NCBI RefSeq assembly: GCF_033115175.1
Contig: NC_084828.1
Span: forward strand, 93,745,388 to 93,809,387
Length of the DNA: 64,000 nucleotides
Reading direction: 5' to 3'
DNA from: Lepus europaeus
Taxonomy: Eukaryota; Chordata; Mammalia; Lagomorpha; Leporidae
Positions 43,623 to 60,400 of this stretch are shown piece after piece (position 1 is the stretch's first letter; every line of letters begins with the position of its first letter). A program made the translations under genes and the position numbers. The notes beneath the pieces were generated by a model, which worked only from the letters and a program-made list of their open reading frames with translations, was not told the origin of the DNA and made no database searches.

Positions 43623-44274
43623 ACCTATGCAAGTTTGCTTAAGCCTCAGGGCTGGTCCCTGCCCAAAGGGCTGGACCCTGTGCCCCAGTCCTCTCCCAGG
43701 CTGGGGCTGGTTCCCTAGCCTCCCACACACACACCCCGTGTCCTCCTACATGGATAAAGCCTGTGAGCTGGGTCTCAGGCTAAGCTTGGCAGAGGACTCC
43801 CCTGTGACTGACTGACAGGCCATTCTTAACACCCACAACGCCCACCACATTCACCCCGACACCCCGGGGCACAGCCACAGGGGCCTACAGGCCAGCTATG
43901 GATTCACAGGGGTACTTCTGAGCGCCAGATTTTCTTTTTACCTTATTCTCCACTTTAAGCCAATCAGGTCTTTTCTCTCTAAGCCTCTGCTATAAATCCT
44001 GGCTCATCCAAGCTGCCATGTTTTCAGGGCTGGGATGTCAAGAGTAAGATGAAATCATTAGCTCCAAGCTTTGCAGCTATCCAAGGTAGGGACATTTTGG
44101 CATTTATTTTATAAATCCTTCCTGGAGTTTGTTGAGCAAAGGGCTGGGTTGGAAGCGTGAGTCAGTCCTGCCTGCTTTCTGGGAGCTCTGGATTTGCTCC
44201 TGACTGAAGCCAAGGCTTCTTCAAGCCACCACCACAGGACTGTTTTCTGTACTGTTTGCTCCAACTCTCTTGAG

Positions 44275-44640
44275 AATTCCTCCACTATTGCTCATGACTT
44301 CGTTGATGTTTCTGTTATTCCATCCTTGGTCCACTTCTCTTTCCTATTTCCCCCCCCAAGATGGTATCATCCATCCTGATATCCTCAATTGCTGCTGGTA
44401 TGCTGGTGATTCCCAGATGTGTAGCTCCCACCCCAGCTTCCCCCAATCTTGGCAGAGTATTTTTATTACCCCCTGGACATCCCATGGACATGTCTACATG
44501 AACTCAACTCATGTCCCCAGTCAAGTGTGTTCCTCCTGCATTCTAGTCCTAATTACCTTCATCGTGACCTACATAGACTCACCAGCTAGGAACATTTATA
44601 GGCTTAAATCCCTTCCCATATCTTACTAGTCATCGTACCA
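44275..44640 (+). mobile_element. L2 internal fragment
   Basis: gctggtatgctggtgattcc, ccccctggacatcccatgga and ctcaactcatgtccccagtc resemble L2 ORF2 3' sequence. Confidence 0.55.
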
Positions 44641-44694
44641 TATCCATTGCACCCAACAGTCTCTGGAATTTGGCCCTTTCTCTCCCCTCTTCCT

Positions 44695-44990
44695 CTACTT
44701 TAATTCACTGGAGTGTGGGGTTTGGACTCCGGTTGTTCTGAGTCTGAATTCCAGCTCTACAACTTTTTGATTGCGTGATAGGAGAGTTATTTAACCTCTC
44801 TGAGCCTCAGTTCCCTCATATGTAAAATGATAATAATACCTACCTCACAGGGTTGTTGTGAGGATTTAAATTAGATATTGTACGAAAAGTGCCTAGCACA
44901 GTGCATGGCACAGAATAGAGTAGGTGCTCAATAAATGGTAGCTATTATTATTATTATTATTATCATTATCATTTACCATTATTATTTACT
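44695..44990 (+). mobile_element. Nearly full-length MIR SINE with (TTA)n tail
   Basis: ggtttggactccggttgttc ... taacctctctgagcctcagt ... cctacctcacagggttgttg ... aggtgctcaataaatggtag, then ttattattatt. Its AATAAA at 44930 belongs to the repeat. Confidence 0.93.
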
Positions 44991-44999
44991 CTTAAGTTG

Positions 45000-45719
45000 A
45001 TAGGAGTTTAGGATGTGTTTGGAAGATAAAGCTTTTGCAAAGGCAGGCAAGAAGGATTAAATGCCTTCAGGCTGTGAGGGAGGCCAGATCTTCACCTACT
45101 ACATACTGTCTGGCAAGAGACTGCTAGAGACAGTAAGGTTTACAACCAGGTTTGCCCCTCCTTCCCATGACAAGCTGAGTCCTCCCAAGGAAGTCATCAG
45201 AGTATCTGTCTACAGAGAGAGAAGAACTCTGTTTCTTCCAGTCCTTTAAGCACCAGGCAGGCCTTTCATATTTGAAGGCTGGCTCCACTTCTTCCTTTCA
45301 CCTTAGATGTGAAGATTAATTCTGCATCCTTTGGCCAACTAAGTTCAACTTGCCAGCATTTTCTAGGAAATGTATGCCTGTCACTAGAAGGTGCACACAC
45401 ACAACACTGGCACCCTCATGAAAAGCTTTAGCTAATAGCTTTCAGGTTTGCCTCCCACCTCCTGCCCTTCTGATCCCTAGAGAATGAGACTCATGTCTGG
45501 AACAGATATATAAGAAGAGCTTGGGGGAATCAGGTGGTGTTAGAAAACAATAAATTCAGCACAGACACTTCTGCCATGTTGCATGTTTGTGCAGAGTAAG
45601 CACAGCCAGTCCTCGGACTCTGGAGACAGAGAATGTCCTGCAGCAACCTCTGGCTTAACAGATGGGACCCGACAAACTAATCCTCTGAGACGCTTCAAAA
45701 CACTGAAATAGGAACGGGG
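45000..45719. other. DVL3-AP2M1 interval; no gene seen
   Basis: Unique sequence with an AATAAA at 45549-45554 that could be a distal DVL3 polyadenylation signal. Confidence 0.4.
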
Positions 45720-46019
45720 GACAACAAAGACTACAATCCCCAGAATGCTCAGTAAGGAAAATGAAGTGGGTGGGGCCGCACGTGCCGGGATATGTTGGGA
45801 AGGCTAAGGCCACGCTTCCCAACCCCGCCCCTCGGCCATACACACCCGCCCCAAGACGGGGGGGGGGCGGTCTCAAAGGCAATCGGTAGTTGTAGTCTTT
45901 CGAAACCTGTTGGCGTTTAAAAATCGCCGGTGAGGGGCCTGACGGGATTTGTAGTCTACGCAGGAGGCGGAGGAGAGCGCGCACGCGCAGCCGAGGCCGG
46001 GGCGGGGCCGCGGCACTGC
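45720..46019 (+). promoter_or_regulatory. AP2M1: AP2M1 promoter with ZNF143/STAF-type motifs
   Basis: A consensus-like ZNF143 site actacaatccccagaatgc lies at 45730-45748. A second, reverse-oriented core (gggatttgtagt) is at 45944-45955 and a weaker one (gtagttgtagt) at 45886-45896. CpG-rich, TATA-less sequence with a GC box (ggggcggggcc) near 45998 leads into the non-coding first exon. Confidence 0.65.
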
Positions 46020-46120
46020 GGTGAAAGCCGAGGCAGCGGGCAGGCGAGCAGGGGGCGGGCGGACATCTTGGGATCCGAAGAGTGGCCGGGCCGGCCGAGC
46101 CCTCGGGCCGCGGACGCCAG
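46020..46120 (+). other. AP2M1: AP2M1 non-coding exon 1 (5' end approximate)
   Basis: GC-rich first exon ending at a consensus donor, gacgccag then gtgagc at 46121. It contains a YY1-like 'ggacatcttggg' near 46060. It splices to the acceptor at 48026-48027 through a 1.9-kb first intron. The 5' limit is an estimate. Confidence 0.65.
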
Positions 46121-48027
46121 GTGAGCGGGGGACTTGGCATTTTGGGGTGGGGGACGATGCCATGGGTCGCCCACCCCGCCTCCCAGCGTTGCCTTTCCCT
46201 GCGCGGGGTAGAAAGCTGCCCACACCCGGGAGTGGCCTCAGCCTTCAGACCCGGGAGGGAGCTGACGGCGGGGCGGGGGCGCCCGGGGCGCGGTTGCAGG
46301 AAGGGCGGGGAACGGCGCCCTCCACCTGAACCGCCGGGCGCCTCTCGTGATGGGGGAGACTCCCTGGAATCCCCCCGCAGCAGGGCCGCCGCGCGGGCCT
46401 CCTCGCTGGGATCGTGACAACCCCCCGAAGCTTTCGGCGCCGCCGCCTCGGCGTGGGGACAGCTGCCCCGTCTCCCGGGGCCCGGACACCCCCTGTGTCT
46501 TCTCCTTGGACTGTGACAGGTCTCACAGCGGGCAGCACCCCGTCCACTCAGCTCAGTGACACTCGGTGGCACCATGTCTTCCCGCGATGTCGCTTCCTTG
46601 GGGCGAAAAGCCCCACACTCCTTCAGGCCTCTGCACATGAACCCCAAAGCAGGCTCCGTCTCCCCCAGCTTTCCCTCTTCACCGCTGTCACTCTTCCCTC
46701 CCGGTTCTCCCTCCCCGACGCCGTCACCCTGACCTTTTCCGTGCTGGAAACGCTCTCCTTTAGCTGCCCCCACCGGGGCTGCTGCAGGTTCACCTGAGTA
46801 GCCGCTGGCTGCTGCCACCTTCAGTGAAATGTGCCGTGGAGTCCAGGGCCCCACCTCTGGTTCTGTGGCGCCCTGAGCTACCTACAACTTGATACCTATG
46901 GCCTTGGTTCTATGCCCAGGGCTCTACCTCCATTTTGCATTTCTTTCCCTAGCCTCAACGGGGCTGAGGGATGGCGTTGTCGGCACCTTTGGAGACAACT
47001 CACTGGCCTGGGAGACCTTGATCTCACAGTAAAAGCCTTTATTTTCCCGTTTATTAAATTCTGCTGACCGACTCCCTGTGAAATTAATGCCAGGGCTGAT
47101 CCAGGAAATCTAGAACCAAATTAACCCCTTTTCTCCAACAGTGTCTATTAGTTTGACCTACATAGTTTGGATAATTCGGGCATTCCGACATGCTTGCCTC
47201 TTGCTTGTAGGTGCTCTGGCCAGAAGGGAGCTACTTGGTGCATCTGGAATCACAGTTCCAGCTGGAAGGATCTAGGAACCCATTCCCCCTGCCCAGTCTT
47301 TATTTTTATTGCACTTGGGGCCTTTTGAAAGAGGGGGTGGGTGTTAGAAATAACTGTAAATGGCAGCTTGGGTCATTGGCCGTAGTCTGCCAGCACCTTT
47401 CTCCTCTGTTCTTTGCCTGCTTATCTGATTGCCTGGGAGAAGTTGGAGCCACACTCCCAGGTCCTTGTCAGGGCCTGAGGCCTTCTTTCTCTCCTCCCAC
47501 TCCCACCCTGCACAGCCTTTCCTGGAATGTTTAGGCTTCTGAGGGTTCAGGCCCTGCTGCCTTCCCAAAGGCTGGAAGGAGCCTGAGAGAGGGCGCCTCA
47601 GGCCGGAACCAGCTGGAGTGATTGCTGCCGCCAGCCAGCCATTCCTGCAGCCGCAGGCGGGCCTTCTCAGTGACTCACTGGCATTAGCTGGAGTGAGAGT
47701 CTGTACTAGAGGGGGTTGGAAAGGACCCTTGCTGAGCTCAGCGCTGTGGAGGGGGAGGTGGGAGCTACTCTGGCTCAGCCCCAGAAAAGGGAGGGTCAGT
47801 GGCCTTAGACTCCTGGGCCCAAGTCTCTCCTGTTTTTCCCCCATCTAGAGTGGAATAAACAGGAACTGGAGCCTGGCTGAGGGGAGGGGCGTGCCTGGGA
47901 GGGCCACAGGGTCACTTGCTAGAGGGTTGAGTCAGGAAAAAAGCCAAGCCAGTGATCTGTGCAGCCCCACAGGGGCTGTTGGCCAGGCTTCTGAGGTCTT
48001 CCCTCGCCCCACCCCTGCCTGTCCTAG

Positions 48028-48070
48028 GTCTGTTCTCAGAGCGATGGGCCGCCGAGACTGAGCTGCCGCC
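48028..48070 (+). other. AP2M1: AP2M1 exon 2 5' UTR with a 5-codon upstream ORF
   Basis: Exon 2 begins after 'tgtcctag'. An ATG at 48044 opens a frame of five codons (MGRRD) closed by TGA at 48059-48061. Nine bases (gctgccgcc) separate that stop from the AP2M1 ATG, which has a strong context (gccgccATG). Confidence 0.8.
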
Positions 48071-55065
<6,995 letters not shown>

Positions 55066-55524
55066 TTGCCTGTGGCAGCTAGCCCACTCACCTGCCCACC
55101 CTCTGCCACGGGTCCGGATGCCCCCGGCCACCACACATCAGTGTCTCCTCCCTCCCTCCTGCTTTGCTGCCTTCCCTTTGCACCAGCCCCCGAGTCTAGG
55201 TCTGGACCAACCACGTGCGAGCTGGACAGGTGGAGCAGTCCCTGGGCTCCCTGGGCAGGGTGGTTTCTGGGGCTCTTGCTCTTCCATCCGTCCGTCTGTC
55301 CTGGTCTGTGTGCCAGGCTCTTTGAGTTCTGTGACCAAAGCCAGGTGGGCCCTCTCTCCTCCCAAACCCTGTGGCCATACCTCTGGAGTGGGAGGGTTGG
55401 CTGCCCCTCACCTCGGAGCTCCCCCAAAGGCCAGTAACGGATTCCCAGCCCTCAGTCCCTACTCTGCTTTGGGATAGTGTGAGCTTCATTTTGTACACGT
55501 GTGACTTCGTCCAGTTATAAACCC

Positions 55525-55530
55525 AATAAA
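55525..55530 (+). terminator. AP2M1: AP2M1 poly(A) signal AATAAA
   Basis: AATAAA in 'ccagttataaacccaataaactctg', about 460 bases after the stop. It is followed within 25 bases by a GT-rich element (ggagttggccaagtgttg). The 3' UTR is 55066-~55550. Confidence 0.85.
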
Positions 55531-55550
55531 CTCTGTAGAGCGGAGTTGGC

Positions 55551-56074
55551 CAAGTGTTGACACGGGAGGGGAGCTGGTGGGATTTTTCATACTGCATGCT
55601 TTGAGTACAGTTTTGAATTTTCTATTCTGTAGGCTCTCAAAGCTCTTCCCCCCTTTTGTCCCAATGGATAGGCCTCTTCTGGGCCTGCGAAAGCCTAGGT
55701 CTCCTGATTTCTCCAACAGAAAATAGCCTCAAGGCCATGCCACCCCCAGGTCCCTAACTCTGAGTCAGGTATTATCTAATTAGCATAGATAAGCAAGGTT
55801 AACTTTTGACCTGCAGCCTTCCTGAGAGACCCCTCTTAATTTCAGCCTTGCCAGTTTCCCCAGGCTTTGGTGCCTTGGTGGGTGGAGGGTAAGGAAAGAT
55901 TGGATTCTGGAGGGGGTGGGGGGCACCACTGGGGACTCCGACCCGCTTCTCAGGAAACTTCCTGGATACTGTCACCATTCCACAGAGCTATGTGGTGAGC
56001 AAGTCTCTGAAGGAACTGCCCATATCCTGCCAGTGTATTAGGGAAGATAAGAGTTGATTTCGCCTCCACAATTT
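55551..56074. other. AP2M1-ABCF3 interval, proximal part; no gene seen
   Basis: Sequence just past the AP2M1 poly(A) site. No coding or RNA signal recognised. Confidence 0.4.
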
Positions 56075-56470
56075 CCCTTCCGGCTTTTTTAAACAAAATT
56101 TGAGAACATTTCAAACATTTCAAAAGTAGGGTAACACATGCACCCTCATATACCATCATCCAATTTCAACAATGATTAACTCACGGCCAATTCCTAGTAT
56201 CACATCCTATCTGTGCTCATTTAATCCAGATATCCTATGAAAATTTCCACAACATCCATCTGGATCCAAACAGGATCCACTGTGGTTGGTTAACCCACCT
56301 GAAACGTTTTACACTCCATACCTTTCCCTCCGCTCTTGCAGTTTTATAAAGAAACGAGTTCTGTAGTTTCCCCATCAGAATTTGCCTGTTGGGTCTCCTG
56401 CCAATATATCCCCCATTACCTTTATTTCCTATAAAATGGTTACTTGATCTAGAGGCTCAGTTAACACGGG
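56075..56470. mobile_element. Old interspersed repeat fragment, family uncertain
   Basis: catttcaaacatttcaaaag ... caatttcaacaatgattaac ... ggatccaaacaggatccact resembles an old dispersed mammalian repeat, possibly L1-derived. I could not name it. Confidence 0.4.
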
Positions 56471-56899
56471 GTTTGGGCAGTGGTTAATCCAGACGGGTAA
56501 TTATGTAATGTCGGGTCCTAGTTTTAAAGCCAGGTCACAATATTCACATTAAATACAACGCAGTAGCCTCATTTGGAGGGAAAATCCCTCGCTTTTACCT
56601 GAGGGAATCCTTGAAAGTAAACAGCCTTTCCCTGTAACTTAACAGGCTCTGGTGCACAGAAGTCAGTCCTGGGACGCAGCTAGGGACCAAGTACCAATGA
56701 GTTTATCCGGGCTGTGATCTGGTTTTCTCGCTTTAGGCGGTGGGGGAAGTTGCGCCCTGGGGCGGTGAAGAACTGAATGGGCAAGGTTCGCCAAGGGTCG
56801 GCTGAACCCTGAGGCCGTGGGAAAGGACTGGGGGTGCTGGCCAGCCGGCTGACGCAAACTGCAGGGCCTGAGGCCCCGGACCACGCCGGCGGACGCACG

Positions 56900-57422
56900 G
56901 AACGGAGCCGGGGGCTTCTGAGTTCAGAAAGCAGCGTGAGTCAGCAACGCTCACAAAACGGGTCGGTCCAGGCACGCAGTGGCAGACGCGCCCTGCGGGA
57001 GCACATAAAACCGAGCAAAGATGCGTCCTTATCAGCCGCCCTTCTCTCGGGAGGCGCCCACCAGCCGGAGCGGCGAAGCCTCGCGCCCTGATAACCCTCG
57101 CGCGCGCCTGTCCCGCCCCACCCCTCGCCTCCGGCTCTGCGCCTCCCAGAAGGCAGCGAGAACGGCACATGTGGCTCATCCCTCAGCCGAACAAGCGTCG
57201 CGCAGGCGCAGAGGGCAGCTCCGGCGCAGACTCTGAGCTGCGCTTGCGCACGGTTCGTCCGGGCCAGCTCAACCCACCCGTGGGTTCCGCGCACGCCGCT
57301 CCTGTCTTACGTCACTGCTACGCATGCGCTTTGGGAATAGGGGCGAGCTTTCGGGGAAGGGTAGGGGGCGGGTCTACGCCGAGGTCTCAAGGCGACTGCG
57401 CGTACGGGATTCCTGCTGGAAC
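56900..57422 (+). promoter_or_regulatory. ABCF3: ABCF3 CpG-rich promoter and 5' UTR
   Basis: GC-rich, TATA-less region. Motifs seen are a MARE/AP-1-like tgagtcagca at 56937-56946, a CRE-like ttacgtca at 57307-57314, an NRF1-like cgcatgcgc at 57321-57329, and two more NRF1-like GCGC/TGCGC clusters at about 57196 and 57240. The ATG at 57423 has context ggaacATGgcg. Confidence 0.65.
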
Positions 57423-60400
57423 ATGGCGACTTGCGCCGAGATCTTGCGGAGCGAGTTCCCGGAAATTGACGGACAGGTCTTCGACTACGTGACGGGTGAG
57501 CTGAACCGAATCAAGGGGCTGGGGAGGCCCAAGTGGAGCTCAGGGGGAAAGAAGGAGGGCAGTGCTGGGGACCGCTGCCAGGCCTCTTCTCCGCGTGACC
57601 TCTTGTCCCGAAGGCCGGTTGGGTCTGGAGCCCCGACTGGGGGCCGCGGTTCGGGGACTGAAACTGCTTGTGTGTCCACCTTGCCCGGTGTCCTCCTCGT
57701 CCTGCCACGCCCGGCCCAGGCGTCCTGCACAGCGGCAGCGCGGATTTCGAGTCTGTGGATGACCTGGTGGAAGCTGTCGGGGAACTGTTGCAGGAGGTGT
57801 CCGGGGACAGCAAGGATGACGCGGGCATCAGGGCCGTGTGCCAGCGCATGTACAACACTCTGCGCCTGTACGTGTCGGGGATCGGGGCGGCGGGGACGGC
57901 GGGGGCCGTAGGGCCTTTCCCTCAGTTCCTAACTCGGCACTTTCCATCCCTACCCACCTAGCGCCGAGCCACAGAGTCAAGGAAACAGCCAGGTGCGACT
58001 GGATACCCCCATCCAGTTGTCAAAGATAACGGAGAACTACGGTGAGCGTGAGGGGAAGTTGAACTTGTTGCTCCAGCCACCTGCCCCCTGCAGCTCGAGC
58101 TGCCAGACTTGTCTCTCACGAACTTGGTTGTACTGAGGCCAGCGTGAAGGGAATGGGTGTGGAGGGGTCTCCGCGCCTGGGTAGGGTAACGAAGTCTGTG
58201 GCCTGGAGCCGCCTAACTTGATTTCAGCTCCCAGCTTTGCAACTTCCTAACCAACTGCTTGATCTTATCAAAAGAGTTGCTTGTGTGCCTACACCAGTGG
58301 GGCTTATTGTTTTGGGGGTGGAGAGGATGGTAAGGTTTTTGTATTTGTGCCCCTGGTTCATGTTAATCACTCCGAACCTTAGTCTCCCTTCTTTCTGGGA
58401 GATGGGTGACTGCTTTTTTTTTTTTTTTGTATTGCTTACAGACTGTGACCCCAAACTTCCAGGACTGCTGAAGAGGGAGCAGTCCTCGGTGAGGAAGGGG
58501 AGGGGGAGGGGCGGTGTCTGAGGTGGAGGTGGGAGTTGGAATGCTCCTTCTGGGGGTCCCTGTTCTGAGCCTCACCCTAGGGTGAAGTGGTTTTCTTTGG
58601 AACTTTAGACGGTAAACGCAAAGAAGCTGGAGAAGGCGGAAGCACGGCTGAAGGCGAAGCAGGAGAAGCGCTCAGAGAAGGACGCCCTCAAGACCTGCGG
58701 CCCTCTGTGAGTGTGGGGAGCAGAGCCGGCGCCACGGGGCGAGCGGTGGCTGGAGGCGCTGAACGGCCTGTTCTCTCCCTTCTAAGAGTCCTGGAAGAGG
58801 CGTCGGCCAGCCAGGCGGGCAGCAGGAAGGAGAGCCGGCTGGAGTCCTCCGGCAAGAACAAGTCCTACGACGTGCGGATCGAGAACTTCGATGTGTCTTT
58901 TGGTGATAGGTGAGGGGGCTGGCAGTGAGGGTGGCATTCTCCTTTTCCAATTAAAGGAGACTTCGCAGAGGTGAAATGGAGCTACACACAGTGCCCCGAA
59001 ACCAGCCGGTCTCTCTACCACCCCTGCAGGGTACTGCTGGCTGGAGCCGACGTGAACCTGGCGTGGGGCCGCCGCTATGGGCTGGTGGGGCGGAATGGTC
59101 TAGGGAAGACAACCCTGCTGAAGATGCTGGCCACCCGGAGCCTGCGGGTTCCAGCCCACATTTCCCTGCTGCACGTAGAGCAGGAGGTTGCGGGAGACGA
59201 CACCCCTGCCCTGCAGAGCGTGCTGGAGAGTGACAGCGTGCGGGAGGACCTGCTGCGGCGCGAGCAGGAGCTCAGCAGCCAGATTGCAGCTGGCAGGTGA
59301 GAGCCCCGGCTGTCTGTCCTGCGGTGCCTGCTGTGCCAGCACAGCCCCCGCAGTCACCTGGCCGCGCAGAGCTCGGGACTTGCCACTTGCCACCACCGGA
59401 CGGGACTCTGGAGTCTGTTCTTTTTTTTTTTTTTTTCTTTAAAGATTGATTCATTTTTTTTGAGAAGCAGAGTTAGAGAGCAAGGAGGGCAGAGACAGAT
59501 TTTCCAGCTGCTGGTTCATTCCCCGAATAGCCATAACAGGCAGGGCCGGGCCAGGCCAAAGGCAGGAGCCTGGAACTCCATCTAGGTCTCCCATGTGGGT
59601 GGTAGGGCCCCAAGCACTTGGGCCATCTTCTGCTGCTTTCTCAGGCACATTAGCAGGGAACTGGATCAGAAGTGGAGCAGCTAGAACCGGAATCGGCACT
59701 CATATGGGATGCTGGTGTCACAGACAACAGCTTAACCCATTGTACCACAGTGCTGCCCTCTCCCCTCCCCTCCCAATGCTCTGTTCTTCCCAAAATGCTC
59801 TTGCCCCTGCTACTTTGGCCAGGTTCTTCCTGTCTTCTGTTCCTGTCCCGGCGACAAGGTGCCTTGTTGCCCGCCTTGCAATTGTACAAGGTGCAGGGGG
59901 ACATCCTGCTGGGCTGCCTGCACTCAGGCCGATTGTTTCTTCCCCTCCCGTGCAGGGCGGAAGGCTCTGAAGCTGCACAGCTGGCAGAAATCTATGCTAA
60001 ACTGGAAGAGATTGAGGCAGACAAGGCACCTGCCAGGTATTTAAAAGTGTCCCTGTCTTCCAGTTTGACTTTCCCCTCCTGTGAGTTGTTCCAGCGGGGT
60101 TCTCCGATGTCTTCACTTCTAGGGCATCGGTCATTCTTGCTGGGCTTGGCTTCACTCCTAAAATGCAGCAGCAGCCCACCCGGTGAGTGGCCCTTGCCAT
60201 TCCTGACTCTTGAACGCCGTTGGCCCTGCCCTGATGAACACCCACCCCTGACGTGGCTCTTTCTTTAGGGAGTTCTCGGGTGGCTGGAGGATGAGACTGG
60301 CCCTAGCCCGGGCCCTGTTTGCTAGGTGAGTCTCCTGGGCCCTGTGTATGGAGCCCTGTGGACGATGGGCCTTGGCTCTTTGAGAGGTGGCATTTGAGTC

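Larger units (their letters stand above)
42676..45570 (+). other. DVL3: DVL3 3' UTR, end uncertain
   Basis: The first AATAAA is at 42769-42774, 94 bases after the stop, which would give a very short 3' UTR. GC-rich non-repetitive sequence continues to about 43900. It includes a CT microsatellite and ends in older repeats, with another AATAAA at 45549-45554. Mammalian DVL3 mRNAs are usually described with a long 3' UTR, so a distal site is plausible; this is inference. Confidence 0.45.

Noticed and set aside
44925-44935. AATAAA as a DVL3 polyadenylation signal
   Set aside because: It is the conserved aataaatg of a MIR element followed by its TTA tail. It could be used, but the motif is explained by the repeat.
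45655-46854. 399-codon open frame on the minus strand across the AP2M1 promoter
   Set aside because: It runs through the CpG island and AP2M1 exon 1. Low stop-codon density in GC-rich DNA explains it. The translation is low complexity with no family resemblance.
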